Shown here one piece after another: positions 7,437 to 14,583 of a stretch of 64,000 bases of DNA. The position numbers were made by a program, and so were the translations under genes. Each line of letters begins with the position of its first letter. Position 1 is the first letter of the stretch. Where the stretch lies: the NCBI GenBank assembly GCA_964370985.1, contig CAYJLE010000007.1:1-64000 (forward strand), in the 5' to 3' direction. This DNA comes from JAHDVS01 sp964370985. GTDB lineage: Bacteria > Actinomycetota > Thermoleophilia > Gaiellales > Gaiellaceae. The notes below the pieces were generated by a model. That model ran no database searches, was not told where the DNA came from, and worked only from the letters and a program-made list of their open reading frames with translations.

Positions 7437-8141
7437 TCAGGCCGCGCCGCGCAGCACGAGCCGCTGGCCGTTCATGGTCGCGGCAGCGTCCGAGAACAGG
7501 TAGGCGATCGCCTCGGCGATGTCCCCGGCCGGGGTGAACGTCGCGAACGACTGCTCCGGCCGCTCCGCACGCAGTTCCGGGGTGACGACCGCCCCGATCA
7601 CGACGACGTTCGCGGTCGACCCGGTGCCCCTGAAGCGGTCGGCGAGCGCGAGCGTCCACGCCTCGGCCGCTGCCTTGGCAGCCGCGTAGGCGGCCGAGGC
7701 GTGTGAGGGCGCCTGCGCCTGGCCGGAGGAGACGATCACGAAGCGGCCCCGGCCGCTCGCGAGCAGGTGCGGCGCGAACGCGCGGCTGACGTTCTGGGTC
7801 GTGCGCACGAGCAGGGCGGCGAGAACGTCCCAGTCCTCGGCTGCCGACTCCTCGATCGGGGAGCCGCCACGGTAGCCCCCCACCAGGTGCGCGACCGCGT
7901 CGACGCCGCCGTGCTCGGCCGCGAGCCGCTCCGCCCAGACGCGGGCGGCCGTCTCGTCGAGCAGGTCAATCTCCTCGACGTCGGCGCCGCCGAGCTCGGC
8001 CGCGAGCGGCGCGAGGTGCCCCGCGTCCCGGCCGGCGAGCGAGACGGCCGCCCCGCCGGCGGCCAGCCGGCGGGCCACGGACGGCCCCAGGCTGCCGCCC
8101 GCACCCGGGATCGCGATCACGCGGCCCGCTAGATCGGCCAT
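7437..8141 (-). CDS. Short-chain dehydrogenase/reductase
   Basis: 234-residue classical SDR. The nucleotide-binding glycine motif is GAGGSLG (residues 13-19), the catalytic serine lies in VSSGQAQ, and YAAAK (YxxxK) is near residue 150. The segment MNGQRLVL at the end is the usual C-terminal strand. It would reduce or oxidise a small carbonyl or alcohol with NAD(P)H; the substrate is unknown. ATG start. It ends convergent to the SnoaL-like gene and lies upstream of the flavodoxin gene on the same strand, with a 34-nt gap, so the two may form a small operon. Confidence 0.85.
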   Translation of the reverse strand: MADLAGRVIAIPGAGGSLGPSVARRLAAGGAAVSLAGRDAGHLAPLAAELGGADVEEIDLLDETAARVWAERLAAEHGGVDAVAHLVGGYRGGSPIEESAAEDWDVLAALLVRTTQNVSRAFAPHLLASGRGRFVIVSSGQAQAPSHASAAYAAAKAAAEAWTLALADRFRGTGSTANVVVIGAVVTPELRAERPEQSFATFTPAGDIAEAIAYLFSDAAATMNGQRLVLRGAA

Positions 8142-8175
8142 CGCTCCGGATGTTAGCGGCGAGCGGCCGTTGCGC

Positions 8176-8709
8176 TCAGCGACCCGGCGCGGCAGCGGCC
8201 GCGAGCGCCCGGCCCCATTCCCGCGCCCGCTCGAGCTCGCCCTCGTGGAGCGGGCCTGCCATGTCGTCGACGATGAAGCTCTCCGGGTCGGCCACGACTT
8301 CGAAGCCGTGCCTGTCGAGACGCCGCGCGATGCCCTTCGCGGCCGAGCCGGTCACGAGCCGCGGCTTGCCGACCCGCGTGTCGAACGCGGCCGCTCGCGC
8401 CCCGTCCACCTTCCCGAGCCCGTCCAGCCACGCGCGCAGCACCGGGCCCTCGAGATCGCCCTCGAAGCGGTGGTCGGGGTTCTTGTGCGCGTCCTCGCTC
8501 GCCGCCACCATCGACCGGTGCGAGGCCAGGCCGTGGACGTGGGTCGGCCCGCCCACGACGAGCAGCCCGGCCCCGGCAAGCGTTTCCCCGCTGGCCTCGG
8601 CCACCGGCCGCACCTCGACCTCGGTCGCCTCGCCCAGGCCCTCCGCGACCGCCTCGGCGACCTCGCGCGTGTTCCCGAAGGCGGATTCGTACACCACGAG
8701 CGCTCTCAT
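8176..8709 (-). CDS. Flavodoxin-family protein
   Basis: 177 residues. Residues 5-20 (VVYESAFGNTREVAEA) form the FMN phosphate-binding loop of flavodoxins, and GLLVVGGPTHVHG around residue 50 is the second flavin loop, with the T-H-x-H-G variant seen in actinobacterial flavodoxin-like proteins. A late segment around LDRHGFEVV ends the fold. It is probably a cytosolic electron carrier or an NAD(P)H-quinone-reductase-like protein; partners are unknown. The ATG at 8709 is supported by GGAGGG 7 nt upstream. It is divergent from the secreted hydrolase-like gene. Confidence 0.8.
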   Translation of the reverse strand: MRALVVYESAFGNTREVAEAVAEGLGEATEVEVRPVAEASGETLAGAGLLVVGGPTHVHGLASHRSMVAASEDAHKNPDHRFEGDLEGPVLRAWLDGLGKVDGARAAAFDTRVGKPRLVTGSAAKGIARRLDRHGFEVVADPESFIVDDMAGPLHEGELERAREWGRALAAAAAPGR

Positions 8710-8726
8710 CGACCTACCCTCCATGT

Positions 8727-8743
8727 CTCGCTTATTGCGCGAG
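8727..8743. promoter_or_regulatory. Inverted repeat in a divergent intergenic region
   Basis: CTCGC, a 7-nt spacer TTATTGC, then GCGAG, just upstream of the flavodoxin ribosome site. The locally AT-rich centre could be part of a promoter, or the repeat an operator. No regulator gene is adjacent. The rest of 8710-8839 shows no other structure, apart from a weak TCGAAT 8 nt before the plus-strand start. Confidence 0.25.
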
Positions 8744-8839
8744 CATGCCCGCCGCCCTCGCGCCGCGCATCGGGGCCGGCACCGAGTCCGCTGCGGGTTC
8801 CCCGCAAGGCTGCAGCCCGCGCGCGTCGAATCCGCAACC

Positions 8840-9718
8840 ATGTCTCGCGTGAGACGCCTCGCCGTCCTCGGCTTCGCTCTCCTCGCCGCCGTACTGCCCG
8901 GCCCGGCTCAGGCGGGAGACCTCGACCCCTACCGGGGCCTCGGCACATGGATCGACATCTACGACGCGGGCGTCTGGCGCGACCCGGAGGCCGCCGCCGT
9001 GGCGATCGCCGCGCGCGGCGTCCGCACCGTCTACCTCGAGACCGCGAACCACCGCCAGAAGACAGCGATCCTGCGCCCGGCGCTCGTCGGCCGCTTCGTC
9101 GAGGCAGCCCACGCGCGCGGGCTCGCCGTCGTCGCCTGGTACCTGCCCGGGTTCCTGAAGCCGAAGGTGGACGTGAGCCGCTCGCTCGCCGCGATCGGGT
9201 TCCGCACGCCTTCCGGCCAGAGCTTCGACGGCTTCGCGCTCGACATCGAGGCGACCGACGTCCGCGACCCGGCACTGCGCACGAAGCGGCTCCTGCGCGT
9301 CGCGCGAGACCTCCGGGCCGGCGCCGGACCCGGGTACGCGCTCGGCGCGATCATCCCCTCGCCGCGCGGCCTCGAGCTCTCGCCCGGGGTCTGGCCCGGC
9401 TTCCCGTACATCGGCCTCGCTGCCAGGTTCGACGTCTTCCTGCCGATGGTCTACTTCACCTACCGCACGCGTACCGAGCGCGAGACGCGCGACTACGTCG
9501 GCGAGGCGATCGCCGTCCTGCGCCGCGAGGTCGGCGACCCGGACGTCCCGATCCACGTGATCGGTGGTGTCGCCGACCGCGTCCGCCGCGGTCAGGTGCG
9601 CGGCTTCGTGGACGCGACGTGCGCCGCGGGCGTGCTCGGAGGGAGCCTCTACGACTTCGAGACGACCGCGGGCCGCCGCTGGACGCAGCTCTCGCGGCTC
9701 GCCGGCTGTACCGGCTGA
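8840..9718 (+). CDS. Secreted TIM-barrel glycoside-hydrolase-like protein
   Basis: 292 residues with a cleavable signal peptide (about residues 1-24, ending AQA). The mature part reads like an eight-stranded barrel: GTWIDIYDAGVW at the start, VRTVYLETAN, VVAWYLPGF, FDGFALDIEA with acidic residues at a strand end, VFLPMVYFTY and GSLYDFETT. This resembles uncharacterised putative glycoside-hydrolase barrels. The aspartate/glutamate pair of FALDIEA is a candidate catalytic or metal-binding site. Substrate unknown. The ATG start has no ribosome site. It is followed, 44 nt later, by the HNH gene on the same strand. Confidence 0.6.
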   Translation: MSRVRRLAVLGFALLAAVLPGPAQAGDLDPYRGLGTWIDIYDAGVWRDPEAAAVAIAARGVRTVYLETANHRQKTAILRPALVGRFVEAAHARGLAVVAWYLPGFLKPKVDVSRSLAAIGFRTPSGQSFDGFALDIEATDVRDPALRTKRLLRVARDLRAGAGPGYALGAIIPSPRGLELSPGVWPGFPYIGLAARFDVFLPMVYFTYRTRTERETRDYVGEAIAVLRREVGDPDVPIHVIGGVADRVRRGQVRGFVDATCAAGVLGGSLYDFETTAGRRWTQLSRLAGCTG

Positions 9719-9750
9719 GCGGCGTGGCCGGCGTCGGCGCTGGCCGGCCC

Positions 9751-9756
9751 TAGAAT
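9751..9756 (+). promoter_or_regulatory. -10 box TAGAAT, leaderless HNH gene
   Basis: TAGAAT ends 6 nt before the GTG at 9763, with no Shine-Dalgarno sequence. The transcript would begin at or very near the start codon. Confidence 0.5.
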
Positions 9757-9762
9757 CGGACC

Positions 9763-10665
9763 GTGGAGCGAGACGACGACCTGCGCGCCGCGTGCTTCCT
9801 CGCGCTCGATGCGCTCCGCGCGCAGCTCGGCGACGAGCTTCCGTACGCGGCGGTGCTCGAACAGGGCTTCGTCTTCCGGGGCGGACGCGTGCCCTTCCTC
9901 AATCGTCAGAAGGGGATCTACCGGGCGGCCGCGCAGCGCGGACCGGCCGCACTGTCGATCAACACCTCGTTCCGGTCGCCCTACGACGATGAGGAGACAC
10001 CGGGCGGATTCCTCTACGCGTACCGAGCTGGGCAGGTCGACCAGCCGGATAACAGGGCGCTGCGCGCCGCCTTCGAGCTCGGGGTGCCCCTCGTCTACTT
10101 CGTCGGGACGCGGCCGGGCTGGTACAGCGCCGAGTATCCGTCGTACGTGAAGGAGGATCGCCCGGGCGAGCGCCGTGTCCTCGTCTCGCCCGGGGTGATC
10201 GACCTCACGCTGCCCGAGCCCGCACCGGTTCCCCTCGAGGACGAGCTCTCGCGCCGCTACGCCGTCGGCCAGACCCGGGCGCGCCTCCACCAGGCGCGCT
10301 TCCGCGGGCTCGTGCTGCCCGCCTACCACGAGCGCTGCGCGGTCTGCCTGCTGCGGGAGGTGCGGCTGCTCGACGCGGCCCACATCGTCCCCGACGCCGA
10401 CCCGGCGGGCTCGGCCGCGGTCACGAACGGGCTCAGCCTGTGCACGATCCACCACCGCGGGTTCGACCAGGATCTCGTGGGGATCTCGCCCGACTACGAG
10501 GTGCGCGTGGCGAGGCGGCTCCTCGACGACGAGGACGGGCCGATGCTCGACCTGCTCAAGGGCTTCCACCGCGCGCGGATCGAGCTGCCGCGTCCGGCGG
10601 CGAGGCCCGATCGCGAGCGCCTGGCCGTCCGCTTCGAGCGCTTCTGCGAGCTGGCGGGGAGTTGA
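9763..10665 (+). CDS. HNH endonuclease with N-terminal accessory domain
   Basis: 300 residues. The C-terminal third carries an HNH nuclease fold: CAVCLL, then LLDAAHIVPDA with the first histidine, NGLSLCTIHH, and FDQDLVGI. The two C-x-x-C-type pairs probably bind a structural zinc. The first 170 residues form a separate domain with LNRQKGIYRAA, LSINTSFRSPYDD and VPLVYFVGTRPGWY; this architecture is found in stand-alone nucleases annotated as putative restriction enzymes, where the N-terminal part may recognise DNA or modified bases. No methylase is nearby. It is coupled to the next gene with one base between stop and start. Confidence 0.8.
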   Translation: MERDDDLRAACFLALDALRAQLGDELPYAAVLEQGFVFRGGRVPFLNRQKGIYRAAAQRGPAALSINTSFRSPYDDEETPGGFLYAYRAGQVDQPDNRALRAAFELGVPLVYFVGTRPGWYSAEYPSYVKEDRPGERRVLVSPGVIDLTLPEPAPVPLEDELSRRYAVGQTRARLHQARFRGLVLPAYHERCAVCLLREVRLLDAAHIVPDADPAGSAAVTNGLSLCTIHHRGFDQDLVGISPDYEVRVARRLLDDEDGPMLDLLKGFHRARIELPRPAARPDRERLAVRFERFCELAGS

Positions 10666-10666
10666 C

Positions 10667-11641
10667 GTGCGGGCGGTCGTCTTCGCCGGCGCTGGCGGCA
10701 ACGAGGTGGTGCGCGTCGAGGAGCGCCCCGACCCCGTCCCGGGGAGCCAGGACGTGCTCGTGCGGGTGCGCTACGCGGGCGTCAACCCCGCCGACACCGC
10801 CCAGCGGGCGGGCCACTACCCCGCCCCTCCCGGAAGCCCGCCTGACGTCCCGGGGCTCGAGGTGGCGGGCACGGTCGCGGCGTGCGGGGAGGCCGTGACG
10901 GCGTGGCGGCCGGGCGACCGCGTGTTCGGACTCGTCGGCGGCGGCGGGCTCGCGGGCCTCGTCAGCGTGCACGAGCGTTGTGTGGCCCGCGTCCCCGACA
11001 GCCTCGACGAGCGGGCGGCGGCGGCGGTACCGGAGGCGTTCGTCACGGCGCACGACGCGATCGCGAGCCAGTGCGACCTGAGGCCGGGCGAGACGCTGCT
11101 CGTGCACGGGTCGGCGGGAGGGGTCGGCACCGCCGCTGTCCAGATCGGGCTCACAGCCGGCGCGCGCGTGCTCGGGACGGTGCGCTCCGAGCGCGCGGCC
11201 GAGGCGGTCCGGGCGCTCGGGGGCGAAGCCGTCCCGGATGATGGCTTCGCCGAGGCCGTGCTCGAGCTGACCGGCGGGCGCGGCGCCGACGTCGTGCTCG
11301 AGCTGGTCGGGGCCTCGCACTTCCCGGGGAACCTGCGCGCGCTCGCGCCGAAGGGGCGGATCGCCGTCGTCGGGGTCGCGAGCGGCGGGGAGATGACGCT
11401 CTCCCTGCTCGCGCTGATGCTGAAGCGGGCGACGCTGCGCGGCACCGTGCTGCGCGCACGGCCGCTCGAGGAGAAGGCGCTCGCGGTGCGCGCGTTCGAG
11501 CGCGAGCTCGTGCCGCACCTGGGGTCGGGCCGGATCCGCCCGCTCGTCGACTCGGTCTTCCCCCTCGCCGAGGTCGCGGCCGCGTTCGACCGGCTGGACG
11601 GGCCCGGCAAGGTCGGCAAGGTCCTGCTGGAGCTGGCCTGA
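10667..11641 (+). CDS. NADPH:quinone oxidoreductase family protein (MDR)
   Basis: 324-residue medium-chain dehydrogenase without zinc ligands, closest to the PIG3/quinone-oxidoreductase group. The N-terminal GroES-like part includes YAGVNPADTAQRAGHYP; the Rossmann part has VHGSAGGVGTAAVQIG near residues 145-160, then GADVVLELVG and GRIAVVGVASGG. It would reduce quinones or enones with NADPH in the cytoplasm. GTG start one nucleotide after the HNH stop, with GGGGAG about 6 nt upstream. A terminator-like hairpin follows. Confidence 0.85.
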   Translation: MRAVVFAGAGGNEVVRVEERPDPVPGSQDVLVRVRYAGVNPADTAQRAGHYPAPPGSPPDVPGLEVAGTVAACGEAVTAWRPGDRVFGLVGGGGLAGLVSVHERCVARVPDSLDERAAAAVPEAFVTAHDAIASQCDLRPGETLLVHGSAGGVGTAAVQIGLTAGARVLGTVRSERAAEAVRALGGEAVPDDGFAEAVLELTGGRGADVVLELVGASHFPGNLRALAPKGRIAVVGVASGGEMTLSLLALMLKRATLRGTVLRARPLEEKALAVRAFERELVPHLGSGRIRPLVDSVFPLAEVAAAFDRLDGPGKVGKVLLELA

Positions 11642-11650
11642 CGGGCGTCA

Positions 11651-11703
11651 CCCGATCGAGGGACGCCCGTCACTCGATCGGGGTACCCCGTCCCTCGAAC
11701 GGG
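11651..11703. terminator. Long imperfect hairpin between convergent genes
   Basis: CCCGATCGAGGGACG (11651-11665) pairs with CGTCCCTCGAACGGG (11689-11703) with one mismatch. The loop carries a further partial copy of the same sequence. It sits between the stops at 11641 and 11709 and probably terminates both genes. Confidence 0.55.
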
Positions 11704-11708
11704 TGAGG

Positions 11709-11939
11709 TCAGACGGGGCGGCGGACGACCGTGAGGCCCCAGGCCTCGCCGGCCGCGAACAGCTCGTCCGGGTCGACCTCGCCGAGCCAGCCGATGAAGT
11801 GGCTCTCGGGGTCGCCGGGTGTCGCGCCGTACACGGCCGGGCGGGTCGCGACCTCCCTGGCGTCACGCGCTCGCTCGGCGCGCTCGAGCTCGGCGAAGCG
11901 CTCCTCCGCCGCGGGACCTTCCGCGTAGCCCTTGCCCAT
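11709..11939 (-). CDS. Small hypothetical protein (76 aa)
   Basis: 76 residues with no recognised domain. The N-terminal half is charged and likely helical (AEERFAELERAERARDAREV); the second half has PGDPESHFIGWLGEVDPDELF and ends in a basic strand. No signal peptide or membrane segment is visible. The ATG start has TACCCT 6 nt upstream, the same leaderless arrangement as its neighbours, which supports this being expressed. It is divergent from the isochorismatase. Confidence 0.5.
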   Translation of the reverse strand: MGKGYAEGPAAEERFAELERAERARDAREVATRPAVYGATPGDPESHFIGWLGEVDPDELFAAGEAWGLTVVRRPV

Positions 11940-11945
11940 CGCCCC

Positions 11946-11962
11946 AGGGTAGCCGGTAGAGT
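11946..11962. promoter_or_regulatory. Divergent -10 boxes, small ORF / isochorismatase
   Basis: Minus strand: TACCCT (11951-11946), 6 nt before the ATG at 11939. Plus strand: TAGAGT (11957-11962), 6 nt before the proposed ATC start at 11969. The two boxes are five bases apart. Confidence 0.4.
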
Positions 11963-11968
11963 CGTGCC

Positions 11969-12532
11969 ATCGAACGGCCAGCGCTTCTCCTGATCGACGT
12001 CCAGCGGGAGTACTTCGACCGCGGGAGCCCGCTCTGGATCCCCGACGGGGAGGCCGTGCTCGAGCGGCTCGCCGCCCTGCTCGAGGCAGCCCGCACGGGT
12101 GGCGCAGGCATCGTCCACGTCCAGCACCACGAGCAGCCCGGCACCGGGGTGTTCGAGACCGGAACGGCGGCGGTCGAGACGATGTCGCAGGTCGCCCCGC
12201 TCACGGGCGAGCCGCTGATCGTGAAACACCTGCCGGGGTCGTTCGACGGCACCGACCTCGACGAGGTGCTCGCGCGGCTCGACGCGGCGACCGTCGTGAT
12301 CGCGGGCTTCATGACCCACATGTGCTGCGACACGACCGCGCGGCAGGCGAACGCGCGCGGCTTCGACGTCGTCTTCCTCACGGACGGGACCGCCACGCGC
12401 GACCTCGACGGGCCGGGCGGGCGAACGATCCCGCACGCCGTCGTGCACGAGACGACCCTGGCCGTACAGGCAGACGGGTTTTCGACGCTCGCGGACGTCG
12501 CGAGCGTCCGCTCAGCGCTCGCCGGCGGCTGA
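11969..12532 (+). CDS. Isochorismatase/nicotinamidase-family hydrolase, possible ATC start
   Basis: Cysteine hydrolase of about 187 residues. The catalytic aspartate is in ALLLIDVQREYF near residue 10, the lysine in IVKHLPGSF near 88, and the nucleophile cysteine in GFMTHMCCDTTAR near 118. The substrate class (isochorismate, nicotinamide, a pyrimidine-derived amide) is not evident. The first conventional start codon in frame, GTG at 12056, would remove the catalytic aspartate. Upstream there is only the codon series after a TAG stop at 11957-11959, with ATC at 11969 in the right place for the family's N-terminus and for a leaderless start. An ATC start or a local base error are the two explanations. 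The 3' end overlaps hisIE tail-to-tail by 21 bp. Confidence 0.75.
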   Translation: MERPALLLIDVQREYFDRGSPLWIPDGEAVLERLAALLEAARTGGAGIVHVQHHEQPGTGVFETGTAAVETMSQVAPLTGEPLIVKHLPGSFDGTDLDEVLARLDAATVVIAGFMTHMCCDTTARQANARGFDVVFLTDGTATRDLDGPGGRTIPHAVVHETTLAVQADGFSTLADVASVRSALAGG

Positions 12533-13084
12533 GTCCGCAGCGGCGGCCCGGCGGGCGAGCTCCTCCTCGACCGCGGCCGGGTCGAGCCCGCGGGCCGCGA
12601 GCACGACGTAGCTCGCGAACCAGAGGTCGGCGAGCTCGGAGACGAGGCGCTCGTCGCTCTCCCCGGCCGCCGCCAGCGCCGCCTCGACGCCCTCCTCACC
12701 GAGCTTCTGGGCGCACTTCGCGGGGCCGCCGGCGAGCAGGCCAGCGACGTAGGAGCCGTCCGGGCGGGTCTGGGCGCGCTCGGCAACGCGCCGCCAGAGC
12801 CACGGGGCGAAGCACGAGATCGAGCCGGTGTGGCACGCGGGGCCAGCGGCCTCGACGCGCAGCAGGATCGCATCGCCGTCGCAGTCGTCTCGCAGCTCGA
12901 CGACGGAGAGGGTGTTCCCGGACGTCTCGCCCTTCTTCCAGAGCCGCTGCCGGGAGCGGCTGAAGAAGTGTGCGAGGCCGGTCTCGCGCGTGAGGCGCAG
13001 CGCCTCATCGTCCATCCAGGCGAGCATCAGGACGCGGCCGCTCGCCGCGTCCTGGACGATCGCCGCTCTCAGCTCAGGCTGCAT
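12512..13084 (-). CDS. hisIE: Bifunctional phosphoribosyl-AMP cyclohydrolase / phosphoribosyl-ATP pyrophosphatase
   Basis: Catalyses steps 2 and 3 of histidine synthesis. The HisI half (about residues 1-105) shows LMLAWMDDEALRLT, FFSRSRQRLWKKGETSGN, the metal-binding DCDGDAILL and the cysteine-containing ACHTGSISCF. The HisE half (about 115-190) shows KCAQKLGEEGVEAALAA and LVSELADLWFASYV, the acidic helices that hold magnesium. ATG start overlaps the end of hisF by 11 bp, so it is translationally coupled. It is the last gene of the minus-strand his operon. Confidence 0.95.
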   Translation of the reverse strand: MQPELRAAIVQDAASGRVLMLAWMDDEALRLTRETGLAHFFSRSRQRLWKKGETSGNTLSVVELRDDCDGDAILLRVEAAGPACHTGSISCFAPWLWRRVAERAQTRPDGSYVAGLLAGGPAKCAQKLGEEGVEAALAAAGESDERLVSELADLWFASYVVLAARGLDPAAVEEELARRAAAADSAAGER

Positions 13085-13817
13085 CGCGCAGCGGGACGCC
13101 GAGAGCGGCCAGCTCCTCGCGGAGCGAGACGAGCCGGGCCGGGTTCTCGTGGAGGATCGAGGCGAGCAGAGCAGCCTGGGCGATCTCGAGCGCTTCCGCG
13201 ACGTGGCGGGCTGTGCCAGCGCCGCCCGACGCGATCACGGGGATCGTGACCGCCTCCGCAACCGCGCCGGTGACGGGCAGGTCGTAGCCCTCGCGCGTGC
13301 CGTCCGCGTCGATCGAGGTGAGCAGAACCTCGCCGGCGCCGCGCTGCTCCGCCTCGCGCGCCCACGCCGTCACTTCCCGCCCGGTCGGGCGCGTCCCCGC
13401 GTGCGAGTAGACCTCGCCGCCGGAGACGTCGATCGCGACGACGACGGCCTGGGAGCCGAGCCGCCCCGCCAGCTCCGCGATCAGCTCGGGCCGCGCCAGG
13501 GCGGCCGAGTTCACGGAGACCTTGTCGGCGCCGGCGTCGAGCAGCGCGGCCGCGTCATCGACGGCGCGCACGCCGCCGCCGACCGTGAACGGGATCGCGA
13601 GCCTCTCCGCGACGCGGCGGACGAGCTGCACGAGCGAGGCGCGCTCCTCGAGCGTCGCCTTGATATCGAGGAAGACGAGCTCGTCGGCACCCGCGTCCGA
13701 GTAGGCGGCGCCGAGCTCGACCGCGTCGCCGACGTCGCGCAGCCCCTCGAAGCGAACGCCCTTGACGACCCGGCCGGCCGCGACGTCGAGGCAGGGGATC
13801 AGGCGGGGCAGCGGCAT
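13074..13817 (-). CDS. hisF: Imidazole glycerol phosphate synthase subunit HisF
   Basis: The cyclase subunit: with HisH it converts PRFAR plus ammonia to imidazole glycerol phosphate and AICAR. 247 residues, a half-barrel duplicated (beta/alpha)8 fold. Catalytic Asp is in RLIPCLDV near residue 11, and a second Asp in VVVAIDVSGG near 130. Phosphate-binding loops are VGGGVR and VIASGGAGT. Start ATG overlaps the hisH stop (TGATG). Confidence 0.96.
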   Translation of the reverse strand: MPLPRLIPCLDVAAGRVVKGVRFEGLRDVGDAVELGAAYSDAGADELVFLDIKATLEERASLVQLVRRVAERLAIPFTVGGGVRAVDDAAALLDAGADKVSVNSAALARPELIAELAGRLGSQAVVVAIDVSGGEVYSHAGTRPTGREVTAWAREAEQRGAGEVLLTSIDADGTREGYDLPVTGAVAEAVTIPVIASGGAGTARHVAEALEIAQAALLASILHENPARLVSLREELAALGVPLRDAA

Positions 13818-14374
13818 CAGCCGAGCTCCCGCACGATGCGCTCGAGGTAGCGGGCACCGGCCGCGCCGGACTTCTCCGGGTGGAACTGGACGCCGACGAA
13901 GCTGCCGAGCCGCGCCTCGGCCACGATCCCCTCGGACCGGGCCGTCGCCGCGCTCGTCTCGGCGGCGTAGGAGTGGGCGAAGTAGAACGCCTCGCCTCCC
14001 GGCTCGACGACCGCCCAGCCGATCCGCGGCACCCGCCCCTCGCGCAGGCGGACCGCGCGCCCGGGCAGCAGCCCGAGGCCCGCAACGCCTCCGTCCTCCT
14101 CGGACTCCTCGAGCGCGAGCTGCAGCCCGAGGCAGATCCCGAGCGTCGGGCGGCCGGCCGCGATCCGCTCGCGCAGCGCCCCGGCGAGGCCACGGGCCTC
14201 CAGCCCCGCCATCGCGCTCGCAGCCCAGCCCACGCCCCGCAGCACGACGAGATCGGCCGCGAGCACGTCGGCCGGCTCGCTCGTCACTGCGACGTCCGCC
14301 CCGAGCCGCCGCAGCGCCACCTCGACGGACAGGGTGTTGCCCGCCCCGTACTCGCAGATGCAAACGCTCGTCAT
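13817..14374 (-). CDS. hisH: Imidazole glycerol phosphate synthase glutaminase subunit HisH
   Basis: Glutamine amidotransferase that feeds ammonia to HisF. The nucleophile cysteine is in GICLGLQLALEES near residue 80, and the histidine and glutamate of the triad in GVQFHPEKSG near the C-terminus. 185 residues is slightly short for the family. The loop that usually reads PGVG reads RGVG here (VVLRGVGWAAS), a change at the conserved proline near the oxyanion region. The gene begins just after a repeat-rich 209-nt gap that separates it from hisCB, so transcription from upstream may be interrupted or locally reinitiated. Confidence 0.93.
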   Translation of the reverse strand: MTSVCICEYGAGNTLSVEVALRRLGADVAVTSEPADVLAADLVVLRGVGWAASAMAGLEARGLAGALRERIAAGRPTLGICLGLQLALEESEEDGGVAGLGLLPGRAVRLREGRVPRIGWAVVEPGGEAFYFAHSYAAETSAATARSEGIVAEARLGSFVGVQFHPEKSGAAGARYLERIVRELG

Positions 14375-14437
14375 GGTTCCGTCACCATTCCGGCGCACGG
14401 CGTCACACACCCGCGCGGATCTCCCCGGGGGTCCCCG

Positions 14438-14508
14438 GCGGTGGGGGGCGCCGGGGGATCCCCCCCCCCGGCCCCAACCGGCCCCGGCCGGGAGGGCGNN
14501 NNNNNNNN
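14438..14508. other. GC homopolymer block and scaffold gap (Ns 14499-14508)
   Basis: Runs of G and C joined by CGCC and CCGG pieces lead into ten Ns. The character is the same as the block after nrdJ. It lies within the intergenic gap 14375-14583 inside the his operon, next to a palindromic repeat that may have broken the assembly. Confidence 0.75.
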
Positions 14509-14561
14509 GGCTGGTGCCGGAGGGCTGGTGCCAGGCACGTGCCTGGCACCAGCCTGGCACC
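14509..14561. repeat. GGTGCCAGGCAC palindromic repeat
   Basis: A perfect 32-nt palindrome spans 14523-14554; its left half is GGCTGGTGCCAGGCAC and the right half is the exact complement. GGCTGGTGCC also occurs directly at 14509-14518, and CTGGCACC again at 14554-14561. The motif is REP-like in form. It lies between hisCB and hisH on the minus strand and could form a very strong RNA hairpin. Confidence 0.7.
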
Positions 14562-14583
14562 AAGCGAGACGGGGCAAGGCCGG

